A DNA stretch of 64,000 bases, from positions 5,442,140 to 5,506,139 of the forward strand of contig NC_079384.1 of NCBI RefSeq assembly GCF_021018895.1, read 5' to 3'. Source of the stretch: Seriola aureovittata. Taxonomy: Eukaryota; Chordata; Actinopteri; Carangiformes; Carangidae. Shown here piece by piece: positions 1 to 38,018 of this stretch. A program made the position numbers and the translations under genes. Numbering within the stretch: position 1 is the stretch's first letter; every line of letters begins with the position of its first letter. The notes under the pieces are model-generated. The model saw only the letters and a program-made list of their open reading frames with translations, made no database searches and was not told where the DNA came from.

Positions 1-44
1 CATACCCATCCCTCTGTACGTAAGTAAGTTTTAAGTTGTAAGTT

Positions 45-290
45 TTCACATCTCCTTCATTCTTTCCTCCCTTTCTCTTTCACTCCTCTTTCTACTCCTT
101 TCTTCACTCTTCAAATCCAGACTTCCTCTTCTGTCTTCTTCTCACCCGCTCTCCACCCCTCTTCTCCTGGTTCTTCATCACATATTTTTCTCCTCTCTTC
201 TTCTCTTAACTTCAGCTTTTCACTCCTTTCTCACTCCCTTCATCTCTTCTCCTTTTCTTGCTTCCTTTCCTGGTCCACAGGTTGTCCCGT
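45..290. other. pyrimidine-rich (CT) tract
   Basis: About 240 bases made almost entirely of C and T on the plus strand (many TTCTTCT and CTCCCTTT runs). There is no ORF or recognisable element. It looks like diverged polypyrimidine low-complexity DNA. From here to the zinc-finger relic I see nothing else I can name. Confidence 0.55.
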
Positions 291-639
291 CCTTTGCCTT
301 GCTGTCTTACTCATTTTAACTCATGGCTCGCCCAGCTTGCCGAAAATGAAACCATCAAGTGTTTTGAGTCAAGCCCAAATGCTCCACAAGTTGTCGGATG
401 ACCTTTATATGGCTATTTCCCCAGTACAGTACTAATAGAGCTCCATTGATTTGCCGGTCCGGTCAGAGAGACTGAGAGGAAATGACACCAAGTTGAAGTT
501 ATAAATATAAATATTGTTATTATAAACTTCATATACGATTCAGGGCTTTTGGGGAAAACATCCGGGGCTGTAGCCCCATAAGCCGCACCCCTCGCTCCAC
601 CTATACCACAAAGCCAACCTCACTGAGGTGTCCTCATGT

Positions 640-977
640 CACTCATATAATCAAGAATTCCTTTGTGGCACCTGTAGAGTGTGTCTGAATTCCTCACAGA
701 ACTTGATGCAGAATGTAGAAAGTCACATTACAAGGAGAAAGACTTCAGCATCTTTTTTAAAAATCCATTTGAGAGCAACATGGGAGAAACCATACAGCTG
801 CAAAGCCTGCGGCAGAAAATTTTGTAAGCTCCACACAGGCGAGAAGCCCAACAAATTCCACATATGCTTCATCCAATTGAGCTGCAAGACTATGACAAGA
901 TGTACAGCTGCGGGGACTGTGGCAAAGAGCTCAGTGACCTAAATTTGTGTATGCACATGAGAGCTCACATAGGATGA
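640..977 (+). pseudogene. degenerate C2H2 zinc-finger relic
   Basis: Two reading frames carry pieces of a Kruppel-type zinc-finger array. One frame (about 628-942) has a finger start, EKPYSCKACGRKF, and a linker, LHTGEKP. A second frame (894-977) has a near-complete finger: YSCGDCGKELSDL, then HMRAHIG, then TGA. The linker TGEKP and the C-x2-C/H-x3-H spacing are diagnostic of C2H2 fingers. Fingers are missing or broken and the frame shifts between them, so no functional protein is expected. It could be a decayed gene copy or the tail of a distant gene; the former is more likely because no splice signals rescue the frame. Confidence 0.6.
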
Positions 978-2090
978 ACATGTGCTGCTGTGAGTTTTGC
1001 ATCAAATATTTCATATATGTTCAAAAGTTTTACATTCACAAAAAAAGTCCACATGAAGGGTTTGTGTCTGTTATTTACGTGGAGGGGTTCTTGTAGCAAA
1101 AAGGTCTCAAACAATATCTTAAAGCTCAATACTGATATATTCCAAGTGATAAAGGTATACAGATCTATAGCTTTGATCCCACAGAGACAATGCATTTGAT
1201 TCCTGATAGATGATTGCCTGAGTCATCTTACTTTTATCTGAGTCAGTTAGCCTATTTGAGTTTCATGCCATTGTGTAGCCTTGCTGTCAGCAGAAATGAT
1301 GTGGGCTCAATTCCCAGACCTGGTGTTGTGCTAATGCTTGTTTCCCGTAAAATGTATTTCCGCTTTCATATTCATTCATGGCATTAAAATATTGCACACA
1401 TAAATATTGAAAATAGCCACTCCAAAGAAACCTAATGGTTCTCTGTATATTTGGAATGGAAATCACTGTTTATTGTCTCTCAAGAAGCAAAGTGTCGAGA
1501 AAATGTTGGAAAAGGTCCACGCATACGCACACACACACACACACACACACACACTAAGAGTAATACAGCAGAAACAGACTCTGGAAATATAGACTTGTTT
1601 TGCAATTCTAAAAAAGGCAAAGGTTTGCTTTAATCAGTCAGACAACTGAAGTTAGCTGAAATGACTTTGAGCCACTAAATTACCTCAGTAACCCCATAGT
1701 CTACAGTTGTGTTGTGGTCTCATCCAGATTTTGAATTGGATATAAAGTACAATTGCAGGTACAAAGACAATTTTTTTTTGGGTGGGGACACTTTAATGTA
1801 GTTATTTCAATATCAATGCAAAATATGTTTTACCCTGCACATGATCTAATTGCTGTAGAAAATCTGCGTATCATGGGTTTCTATATGCAAAACCTATAAT
1901 ACACTGCTTTGCTAGAAGTTAGGTCAGGCTATGCACTAAGAAGTTATTCCCTCCTGCATGAGTACTAATAAATAAACAGCACTCTTGAGCAAAATATGAA
2001 TGCAGGATTTCTAGATTTAGTTTGAGTATTTCATGACAGTTTTCTTTTTTTACTGTAGTAAAGTGTTTCTCATCACAGCAGTACTCCATA
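978..2090. other. intergenic DNA, no gene seen
   Basis: AT-rich non-coding sequence between the zinc-finger relic and the arhgap17 promoter. Only a short (CA)n run near 1529-1554 stands out. Short ORFs here lack family resemblance. Confidence 0.6.
1529..1554. repeat. (CA)n microsatellite
   Basis: About 13 uninterrupted CA dinucleotides. Confidence 0.9.
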
Positions 2091-2099
2091 TATGAGTGG

Positions 2100-2714
2100 T
2101 GGTGCTGTCTGGCAGATGCTGCGGTGCGCTAACGTTATTTCCTGCTGCTCCCTCCCTCCCTCCCTCCCTCCCCCCCCCCCCCCCTCCCTCCCTCCCCCCC
2201 CCCCCCCCCCCTCCCTCCCTCCCGCTCCCTCTGTGTGTGTGCTGGCAGTGGCAGAGGTGAGTCGCCGCCGCTGTTCACTCGGCTCCCTGCTCTGCGCTGG
2301 GAAAAAGCGGCCGACGGATTATCCAGCTCGGTAACGTTAGCTCGTCGGCTAACGGTCAAGACAGACACCGAGAAGCGCCATGAAAAGCCGCCGGAGCCAG
2401 TGAAAGTTAGTCACGGCTTACTTCGGGACGTTAATGTATGGAAATAAACAAAAAAGGACGTTTGCGGATCATGCCGTCGCCCCCAACGGGGAGTTTTCTC
2501 TAGTATTTCCACTTGGGAAAGGCTAGCTCAGGGGCTAGCGAGGCTACAAACTATTTTTAATTGGCTTTGGGCTCAATGGCTCTCGCTTGTTTTTCCCTGT
2601 CATAGCGACAGCTTGGGAAATTAAAACGGGGAGAGGCCCTGAGAAACTTCATGACAAACCAAAGCCCGGCTTTGAAGCGTTACTTCGGAAGACTAGACTG
2701 GCAAAGGACCGAAA
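2100..2714 (+). promoter_or_regulatory. arhgap17: GC/CpG-rich promoter and 5'UTR region of arhgap17
   Basis: Base composition changes sharply from AT-rich to GC- and CpG-rich just before the first coding exon, especially from about 2230 to 2560, as expected of a vertebrate CpG-island promoter. No TATA box is evident. Several upstream ATGs occur (2436, 2577, 2651). The one at 2651 is out of frame with the main start at 2715 and its frame runs across the splice into exon 2 before stopping. The main ATG has A at -3 (GAAAATGA), a better context. The transcription start cannot be fixed from sequence alone. Confidence 0.6.
2150..2223. repeat. (CCCT)n / poly-C tract
   Basis: A pure C/T tract: CCCT repeats interrupted by two long C runs. 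The minus strand is correspondingly G-run-rich, with clear G-quadruplex potential, and lies in the arhgap17 promoter or 5'UTR. Confidence 0.9.
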
Positions 2715-27665
<24,951 letters not shown>

Positions 27666-27890
27666 AGAGGACATGAGGAGACGAGGACACGCGCGCCGCT
27701 CCAGTGCGCCCACGCTCCTCCTCTCATCAGACACACACCTCATTTAGTCTCCTTCTGTTTTAGTCCCAGCTCATATCTGCAGCCCTCGACCTCTGCTGTT
27801 ATCTTCTCCCAGTCCAGTGTAAATGAAGGACTTTAATGTGACATAATGCAGCTTCTGGCAGCCATGATGGAGGTTACAGAGCTCTGGGTG

Positions 27891-27896
27891 AATAAA
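27891..27896 (+). terminator. arhgap17: proximal poly(A) signal AATAAA of arhgap17
   Basis: A canonical hexamer 226 bases after the stop codon. Confidence 0.5.
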
Positions 27897-28124
27897 GGCT
27901 ATGATAGTAGATTGTGTTGAATAGGCGCGGTTAATGTCAAAATAAATAACGGTTTATGAGAAACCAAAGTATCATCTTGTTGTGAGCACATTTGATTGAT
28001 TAACCGATGTAGCTGCTGCGCGTGAACATCACTTACTTTTAATATTACTGATGCACATTAGTTGGATTAGTTGGAATCCAAAAAAAAACAGTAAATTATC
28101 TTTATATTACACATGATGTCACTT

Positions 28125-28430
28125 GTAATATGTCAGAGTTGGAGCTGAAAGTCAATGATTCAGCAACAATTTTCATAATCGAAGAACCAGTTTTAAGCAA
28201 AATGCCAAGAATTCACTGGTTCCTGCTTCTCAAATGTGAATATTTGCTTGTTTTGTGACAGTAAGAGGAATATCTTTGGGTTTTACTTGGACAAAACAAG
28301 CAACCTGAATGTGTAAACCTAAAATAATTTGCATTTTCCTTACTTTTTTGGCATTAAATGATAAATTGAGAAAATATCTGCCATGAAAATATTTTTTTTG
28401 TTGTAACCTCATAGGGAAAATTACCATATT
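28125..28430 (+). mobile_element. fish interspersed repeat, copy D
   Basis: The most complete copy: AGCAACAATTTTCATAATCG, TTAAGCAAAATGCCAAGAAT, CACTGGTTCCTGCTTCTCAA, ATCTTTGGGTTTTACTTGG and ACAAAACAAGCAACCTGAA. Opposite orientation to copies A and C. Confidence 0.65.
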
Positions 28431-28609
28431 AGATAATTTAGTTCACTCACAGTCAAACAGAACCGATCTCTTCTCACACACCCACCATCTCATCTCCAGC
28501 CTTAAAGCTGTTATTAGCCATTATTTACTTACAGAGGGTCCTCCTGACCTCCATGATGGTTCCAGATGTGGTTGCGAGGAGACTTGTGACACAAAGACTC
28601 TACACTGCA

Positions 28610-28628
28610 ACACACACACACACACACA
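28610..28628. repeat. (CA)n microsatellite
   Basis: About nine CA units. Confidence 0.85.
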
Positions 28629-30176
28629 TACACGGCACCACCATCTCTATCTTCATACTGCGCTTCCTGCAGAACAAGCTCCAGACAATCAGCAACAAAC
28701 AGCAGAGCGTGAGGACCGGAGATTCGCCTGTAACACCGTCAGACAACTGTGCTAACGATGATGCATAGCAATATAAAGTGTGGGTACTGACTGTTGTGAG
28801 GGGGGAGGGAGGGGGGGGGTCATGGGGAAAGCCAAAAAAAAAAATATGGACTGATGAGACCTGTGTGGAATTTGGTGTGAGGTGTTTTTGTATTTTTTAC
28901 TGTTGAAAAATGGCCTTAGAAGAAGAACTGAAAAAAAGATGAGGTATTTCTGCAGCACAGGGGGGAGGACGGGGCAAAAGGTCAGCCGGTGAAGTAGAAA
29001 CCAAAACTGTTGCTTAAGGTGTAGCTGGTGACTGCAGGTTTCCAGTCGCCTCAAACACTTGATCTCCCCCCCCCCCCTTTTTTTGTATGGAAACCCCATT
29101 CTTTCAACCCCACCCTCACTCTTGTATTTATTTACCAAGTTAAAAACACACATTCCCTGTGGCTTGACATAATTAATGCAGTCTTTAAATGTAAATCATG
29201 CCTTATCGGTTCCTCCCAGAACCATACAATAAGCATTATATATTTACTGTACGGAGGATATACTTGTCTCCTAGTACTACAGTATTTCCAAGAAGCTGTC
29301 TTGGCAACAGTTACGTTTCAGGGATGTAAGGAAGGTGATTTGACCCTCTGCAATAGAAGACGTGTATGGTTCTGTATTATTCCACAAAAGTTGTGTATTT
29401 AAATGTGTTGATTTCTTTGGGTTTTTCTAAGCTGAAGTAGCAGGGTGATTTACCCTCCCAGCCTGAACGCAGTCAGTATTTTTGCCTTTCTGTTTTTCTT
29501 CATCGTTGTGTTTTCTCTGGTGTTTTTGCCGGAGCATTACACACAACAGGCTGTGTGTGAGTGAATGTAGTGAAAGGACAGTTGTTGTTTTTTTTACCAG
29601 CCTCTTGATCCTGAACAGAAAGACGCATAAACAGCTGATATTGCACTTGAGCGCAGGCCAATGAGTGGTTTCCTAGCTTAGGATTTTTTTTTTTTTCAGT
29701 CTTTCCCACTGAGCTGAGAACACGCTGCTGTGAAACCTCAGTAGTGATGTGGTGTTAGATTTTGCCAGGTCAAAATATTTTTTAAAAATGGCTTTGTTGT
29801 ATTTTCTATGTACGCTTTGCTTTTTTTGGCCTCAGATATAATGCAGAGTTTGGTTCCTACAGGACTGACTTAATATGGTACCAATGGAGAGAGTGTCAGA
29901 TGTTGCAGTTGCCCTGAAAACGAGTGGTGTTTTTCAGAGACAATCGAGCATTATTATCCCCTCCTTTCTCTCTTTGCTCCTGTACCTTGCTGCCTTATCC
30001 CTGTGCATCAACAGAGCTTGGTATCTCAAGGCTCTTTAAGACAAACAAATGCCATTAAACTAGAAATGATAATGCTGCGTTTTTAAGCTCCTTTTGTATG
30101 TATGCTGTCTGGTGAGCTCAAATGTTGAATAAAAACATGTAATATGAATGCTTGGTTGTACCCCCTTTCCAAAGAA

Positions 30177-30182
30177 AATAAA
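30177..30182 (+). terminator. arhgap17: distal poly(A) signal AATAAA of arhgap17
   Basis: A canonical hexamer about 45 bases before the satellite array starts. Another AATAAA lies at 30128. Confidence 0.55.
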
Positions 30183-31339
30183 GTATATGAAGAAACTATT
30201 TAAATCTGTCCTTGTCTGTCCATAATTACTATACTTACTATACTATGACTTTGTTATGCCTTTCTATACCATGATGTTTTTATGACATTTTATGCCTCAC
30301 TATACTATGACGTTTTTAACATTTTTATGCCTGACTATGCTTAAACATTTTATACATCACTATACTATGAAGTTCTTTGACATTTTTTATGCCTTACTAT
30401 ACTATGACGTTTATATGACATTTTTTATGCCTTATTATACTATGACATTTTTGACATTTTTTATGCCTTACTATACTATGACGTTTATATGACATTTTTT
30501 ATGCCTTATTATACTATGACATTTTTGACATTTTTTATGCCTTACTATACTATGACATTTTTATGATATTTTTTGTGCCTTATTATAAAATTACATATTT
30601 GACATTTTATATGCCTTACTATACTATGACGTTTTATGATATTTTTTATGCCTTACTATACTATGACGTTTTATGATATTTTTATGCCTTACTATACTAT
30701 GACATTTTATGACATTTTTTATGCCTTACTATACTATGACGTTTTTTGATATTTTTTATACCTTACTATACTATGATGTTTTTTGATATTCTTTATGGCT
30801 TACTATACTGACATTTTTTATGCCTTATTATACTAAGACATTTTTGACATTTTTTATGCCTTACTATACTATGACATTTTTAGACATTTTTTATGCCTTA
30901 CTATACTATGACATTTTATGACATTTTTTATGCCTTACTATACTATGACATTTTTTGATATTTTTTATGCCTTACTATACTGACATTTGTTATGCCTTAT
31001 GATACTATGACATTTTTTACATTTTTTATGCCTTACTATACTATGACATTTTATGACATTTTTTATGCCTTACTATACTATGAGGTTTTTATATTTTTTG
31101 TGCCTTATTGTAAAATGACATATTTGACATTTTATATGCCTTACTATACTATGACATTTTTGACATTTTTTATGCCTTACTATACTATGACATTTTTAAC
31201 ATTTTTTATGCCTTACTATACTATGAGGTTTTTATATTTTTTATGCCTTACTATACTATGACATTTTTAACATTTTTTATGCTTTACTATATTATGACAT
31301 TTTTGACATTTTTTATGCCTTACTATACTATGACATTTT

Positions 31340-31680
31340 ATGACATTTTTTATGCCTTACTATACTATGATATTTTTAACATTTTTTATGCCTTACTATA
31401 CTATGTCGTTTTATGATATTTTTTATGCCTTACTATACTATGACGTTTTATATTTTTTATGCCTTACTTACTATGACATTTTTATGATATTTTTTGTGCC
31501 TTATTATAAAATGACATATTTGACATTTTATATGCCTTACTATACTATGACGTTTTATGATATTTTTTATGCCTTACTATAATATGACGTTTTATGACAT
31601 TTTTTATGCCTTACTATACTATGACATTTTTTATGCCTTATCATACTATGACATTTCTGACATTTTTTAAGCCTTACTAT
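31340..31680. repeat. higher-order repeat block, copy 1
   Basis: Carries the rare variants TATACTATGTCGTTTTATG and GCCTTACTTACTATGAC in the same order and spacing as 32659-33000, about 1319 bp away. Confidence 0.88.
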
Positions 31681-32658
31681 ACTATGACATTTTTATGATA
31701 TTTTTTGTGCCTTATTATAAAATGACATATTTGACATTTTATATGCCTTACTATACTATGACGTTTTATGATATTTTTTATGCCTTACTATACTATGACG
31801 TTTTATGATATTTTTTATGCCTTACTATACTATGACGTTTTATGATATTTTTTATGCCTTACTATACTATGACGTTTATATGACATTTTTTATGCCTGAT
31901 TATACTATGACATTTTTGACATTTTTTATGCCTTACTATACTATGACATTTTTATGATATTTTTTGTGCCTTATTATAAAATGACATATTTGACATTTTA
32001 TATGCCTTACTATACTATGACGTTTTATGATATTTTTTATGCCTTACTATACTATGACGTTTTATGATATTTTTATGCCTTACTATACTATGACATTTTT
32101 AGACATTTTTTATGCCTTACTATACTATGACATTTTATGACATTTTTTATGCCTTACTATACTATGACATTTTTTGATATTTTTTATGCCTTACTATACT
32201 GACATTTTTTATGCCTTACTATACTATGAAATTTTTAGACATTTTTTATGCCTTACTATACTATGATATTTTATGACATTTTTTATGCCTTACTATAGTA
32301 TGACATTTTTTGATATTTTTTATGCCTTACTATACTATGACGTTTGTTGATATTCTTTATGCCTTACTATACTGACATTTTTTATGCCTTATTATACTAT
32401 GACATTTTTGACATTTTTTATGCCTTACTATACTATGACATTTTTAACATGTTTTATGCCTGACTATACTATGACGTTTTATGATATTTTTTATGCCTTA
32501 CTATACTATGACGTTTTATATTTTTTATGCCTTACTATACTATGAGGTTTTTATATTTTTTGTGCCCTATTGTAAAATGACATATTTGACATTTTATATG
32601 CCTTACTATACTATGACATTTTTGACATTTTTTATGCCTTACTATACTATGACATTTT

Positions 32659-33000
32659 ATGACATTTTTTATGCCTTACTATACTATGATATTTTTAACA
32701 TTTTTTATGCCTTACTATACTATGTCGTTTTATGATATTTTTTATGCCTTACTATACTATGACGTTTTATATTTTTTATGCCTTACTTACTATGACATTT
32801 TTATGATATTTTTTGTGCCTTATTATAAAATGACATATTTGACATTTTATATGCCTTACTATACTATGACGTTTTATGATATTTTTTATGCCTTACTATA
32901 CTATGACGTTTTATGACATTTTTTATGCCTTACTATACTATGACATTTTTTATGCCTTATCATACTATGACATTTCTGACATTTTTTAAGCCTTACTATA
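32659..33000. repeat. higher-order repeat block, copy 2
   Basis: Near-identical to 31340-31680, including the rare TATGTCG and CTTACTTAC variants. Confidence 0.88.
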
Positions 33001-34873
33001 CTATGAGGTTTTTATATTTTTTGTGCCTTATTATAAAATGACATATTTGACATTTTATATGCCTTACTATACTATGACGTTTTATGATATTTTTTATGCC
33101 TTACTATACTATGACGTTTTATGATATTTTTTATGCCTTACTATACTATGACGTTTTATGATATTTTTTATGCCTTACTATACTATGACGTTTTATGACA
33201 TTTTTATGCCTTATTATACTATGACATTTTATGACATTTTTATGCCTTACTATACTATGACATTTCTATGATATTTTTGTGCCTTATTATAAAATGACAT
33301 ATTTGACATTTTATATGCCTTACTATACTATGACGTTTTATGATATTTTTTATGCTTTACTATACTATGACGTTTTATGATATTTTTTATGCCTTACTAT
33401 ACTATGACATTTTTAGACATTTTTTATGCCTTACTATACTATGACATTTTTTGATATTTTTTATGCCTTACTATACTATGACATTTTTGACATTTTTTAT
33501 GCCTTACTATACTGACATTTTTTATGCCTTACTATACTATGAAATTTTTAGACATTTTTTATGCCTTACTATACTATGACATTTTATGATATTTTTTTGC
33601 CTTACTATAGTATGACATTTTTTGATATTTTTTATGCCTTACTATACTATGACGTTTGTTGATATTCTTTATGCCTTACTATACTGACATTTTTATGCCT
33701 TATTATACTATGACATTTTTGACATTTTTATGCCTTACTATACTATGACATTTTTAACATGTTTTATGCCTGACTATACTATGACGTTTTATGATATTTT
33801 TTATGCCTTACTATACTATGACGTTTTATATTTTTTATGCCTTACTATACTATGAGGTTTTTATATTTTTTGTGCCTTATTGTAAAATGACATATTTGAC
33901 ATTTTATATGCCTTACTATACTATGACATTTTTGACATTTTTTATGCCTTACTATACTATGACATTTTTGACATTTTTTATGCCTTACTATACTATGACA
34001 TTTTTAACATGTTTTATGCCTGACTATACTATGACGTTTTATGATATTTTTTATGCCTTACTATACTATGACGTTTTATATTTTTTATGCCTTACTATAC
34101 TATGACATTTTATGACATTTTTATGCCTTACTATACTATGACGTTTTATGATATTTTTTATGCCTTACTATACTATGACATTTTATGACATTTTTTATGC
34201 CTTACTATACTATGACGTTTTATGATATTTTTTATGCCTTACTATACTATGACATTTTATGACATTTTTATGCCTTACTATACTATGACATTTTATGACA
34301 TTTTTTGATATTTTTATGCCTTACTATACTGACATTTTTTATGCCTTATTATACTATGACATTTTTGAAATTTTTTTATGCCTTACTATGACATTTTCTG
34401 ACATTTTTTATGCCTTACTATACTATGACGTTTTATGATATTTTTTATGCCTTACTATACTATGACATTTTATGACATTTTTATGCCTTACTATACTATG
34501 ACGTTTTATGATATTTTTATGCCTTACTATACTATGACATTTTATGACATTTTTTATGCCTTACTATACTATGACATTTTTTGATATTTTTTATGCCTTA
34601 CTATACTATGACGTTTGTTGATATTTTTTATGCCTTACTGTACTGACATTTTTTATGCCTTATTATACTATGACATTTTTGAATTTTTTATGCCTTACTA
34701 TACTATGACATTTTATGACATTTTTTATGCCTTATTATACTATGACGTTTTATGATATTTTTTATGCCTTACTATACTATGACATTTTATGACATTTTTA
34801 TGCCTTACTATACTATAACGTTTTAATGAAATTTTTATGCCTTACTATACTATGACATTTTTTTATATTCTTT

Positions 34874-35270
34874 ATGCCTTATTATACTGACATTTTTTAC
34901 ATTTTTTATGCCTTATTATACTATGACATTTTTGACATTTTTTATGCCTTACTATATTATGACGTTTATATGACATTTTTTATGCCTTATTATACTATGA
35001 CATTTTTTACATTTTTTATGCCTTATTATACTATGACATTTTTGACATTTTTTATGCCTTACTATACTATTACATTTTTGACATTTTTTATGCCTTACTA
35101 TGACATTTTTATGCCTTACTATACTATGACATTTTATGACATTTTTTATGCCTTACTATACTATGACATTCTGATATTTTTTATGCCTTACTATGCTATG
35201 ACGTTTGTTGATATTTTTTATGCCTTACTATACTGACATTTTTTATGCCTTATTATACTATTACATTTTT
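34874..35270. repeat. higher-order repeat block (2.2-kb pair), copy 1
   Basis: The same order of variants (ATATTATGACG, ACTATTACATTTTTG, ACATTCTGATATT, CTATGCTATGACGTTTG) recurs at 37100-37470, offset about 2195 bp. Confidence 0.85.
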
Positions 35271-37086
35271 TACATTTTTTATGCCTTACTATACTACGAC
35301 ATTTTTATGATATTTTTTGTGCCTTATTATAAAATGCCATATTTGACATTTTATATGCCTTACTATACTATGACGTTTTATGATATTTTTTATGCCTTAC
35401 TATACTATGACGTTTTTTGATATTTTTTATGCTTTACTATACTGACATTTTTTATGCCTTATTATACTATGACATTTTATGACATTTTTTATGCCTTACT
35501 ATACTACGACATTTTTATGATATTTTTTGTGCCTTATTATAAAATGCCATATTTGACATTTTATATGCCTTACTATACTATGACGTTTTATGACATTTTT
35601 TATGCCTTACTATACTATGACATTTTTTATGCCTTATCATACTCTGACATTTCTGACATTTTTTAAGCCTTACTATACCATGAGGTTTTTATATTTTTTG
35701 TGCCTTGTTATAAAATGACATATTTGACATTTTATATGCCTTACTATACTATGACGTTTTATGATATTTTTTATGCCTTACTATACTATGACGTTTTATG
35801 ATATTTTTTATGCCTTACTATACTATGACGTTTTATGATATTTTTTATGCCTTACTATACTATGACGTTTATATGACATTTTTTATGCCTTATTATACTA
35901 TGACATTTTTGACATTTTTTATGCCTTACTATACTATGACATTTTTATGATATTTTTTGTGCCTTATTATACTATGACATTTTTGACATTTTTTATGCCT
36001 TACTATACTGACATTTTTTATGCCTTACTATACTATGAAATTTTTAGATATTTTTTATGCCTTACTATACTATGATATTTTATGACATTTTTTATGCCTT
36101 ACTATAGTATGACATTTTTTGATATTTTTTATGCCTTACTATACTATGACGTTTGTTGATATTCTTTATGCCTTACTATACTGACATTTTTTATGCCTTA
36201 TTATACTATGACATTTTTGACATTTTTTATGCCTTACTATACTATGACATTTTTAACATGTTTTATGCCTGACTATACTATGACGTTTTATGATATTTTT
36301 TATGCCTTACTATACTATGACGTTTTATATTTTTTATGCCTTACTATACTATGACATTTTATGACATTTTTTATGCCTTACTATACTATGACGTTTTATG
36401 ATATTTTTTATGCCTTACTATACTATGACATTTTATGACATTTTTATGCCTTACTATACTATGACATTTTTTGATATTTTTTATGCCTTATTATACTATG
36501 ACATTTCTATGATATTTTTGTGCCTTATTATAAAATGACATATTTGACATTTTATATGCCTTACTATACTATGACGTTTTATGATATTTTTATGCCTTAC
36601 TATACTATGACATTTTATGACATTTTTTATGCCTTACTATACTATGACATTTTTTGATATTTTTATGCCTTACTATACTGACATTTTTTATGCCTTATTA
36701 TACTATGACATTTTTGAAATTTTTTATGCCTTACTATGACATTTTCTGACATTTTTTATGCCTTACTATACTATGACGTTTTATGATATTTTTTATGCCT
36801 TACTATACTATGACATTTTCTGACATTTTTTATGCCTTACTATACTATGACGTTTTATGATATATTTATGCCTTACTATACTATGACATTTTATGACATT
36901 TTTATGCCTTACTATACTATGACATTTTTTGATATTTTTTATGCCTTATTATACTATGACATTTCTATGATATTTTTGTGCCTTATTATAAAATGACATA
37001 TTTGACATTTTATATGCCTTACTATACTATGACATTTTATGACATTTTTATGCCTTACTATACTATGACGTTTTAATGAAATTTTT

Positions 37087-37470
37087 ATGCCTTACTATAC
37101 TATGACATTTTTTTATATTCTTTATGCCTTATTATACTATGACATTTTTTACATTTTTTATGCCTTACTATATTATGACGTTTATATGACATTTTTTATG
37201 CCTTATTATACTATGACATTTTTTACATTTTTTATGCCTTATTATACTATGACATTTTTGACATTTTTTATGCCTTACTATACTATTACATTTTTGACAT
37301 TTTTTATGCCTTACTATACTATGACATTTTATGACATTTTTTATGCCTTACTATACTATGACATTCTGATATTTTTTATGCCTTACTATGCTATGACGTT
37401 TGTTGATATTTTTTATGCCTTACTATACTGACATTTTTTATGCCTTATTATACTATTACATTTTTTACAT
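37087..37470. repeat. higher-order repeat block (2.2-kb pair), copy 2
   Basis: The partner of the 34874 block. It lacks the extra short unit (TATGACATTTTTATGCC) found near 35100 in copy 1. Confidence 0.85.
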
Positions 37471-37940
37471 TTTCTATGCCTTACTATACTATGACATTTT
37501 GACATTTTTTATGCCTTACTATACTATGACGATTTTGATATTTTTTATGCTTTACTATACTGACATTTTTTATGCCTTATTATACTATGACATTTTATGA
37601 CATTTTTTATGCCTTACTATACTACGACATTTTTATGATATTTTTTGTGCCTTATTATAAAATGCCATATTTGACATTTTATATGCCTTACTATACTATG
37701 ACATTTTATGACATTTTTTATGCCTTACTATACTGTGACATTTTTGACATTTTTTATGCCTTACTATACTACGACATTTTTATGATATTTTTTGTGCCTT
37801 ATTATAAAATGCCATATTTGACATTTTATATGCCTTACTATACTATGACATTTTATGATATTTTTTATGCCTTACTATACTATGATGTTTTATGATATTT
37901 GTTATGCCTTACTATACTGACATTTTTTATGCCTTATTAT

Positions 37941-38018
37941 TTTCATTTTCTGCTGTGGTAAATTAATTTCCCAGTTGTGGGATAAATAAGGTTAATCTAA
38001 TCTAATCTAATCTAATTT
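37941..38018 (+). mobile_element. LINE/SINE 3'-tail insertion inside the satellite
   Basis: About 78 bases unrelated to the satellite: TTTTCATTTTCTGCTGTGG, AATTTCCCAGTTGTGGGATA and AATAAGG, then a (TCTAA)n-like tail of four units. Sequence of the type TTCCC..TGTGGGATAAATAA plus a short tandem tail is typical of 3' ends of fish non-LTR elements. It interrupts the array at ATTAT/TTATAC. Confidence 0.65.

Larger units (their letters stand above)
27666..30200 (+). other. arhgap17: inferred 3'UTR of arhgap17
   Basis: After the stop there is no further recognisable coding sequence before the satellite. Poly(A) signals AATAAA occur at 27891 (giving a short 3'UTR of about 250 nt) and at 30128 and 30177 (giving about 2.5 kb). 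A copy of a fish repeat lies inside (28125-28430), and G-rich and C-rich runs near 28800 and 29068 are notable. Which end is used cannot be seen from sequence. Confidence 0.5.
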
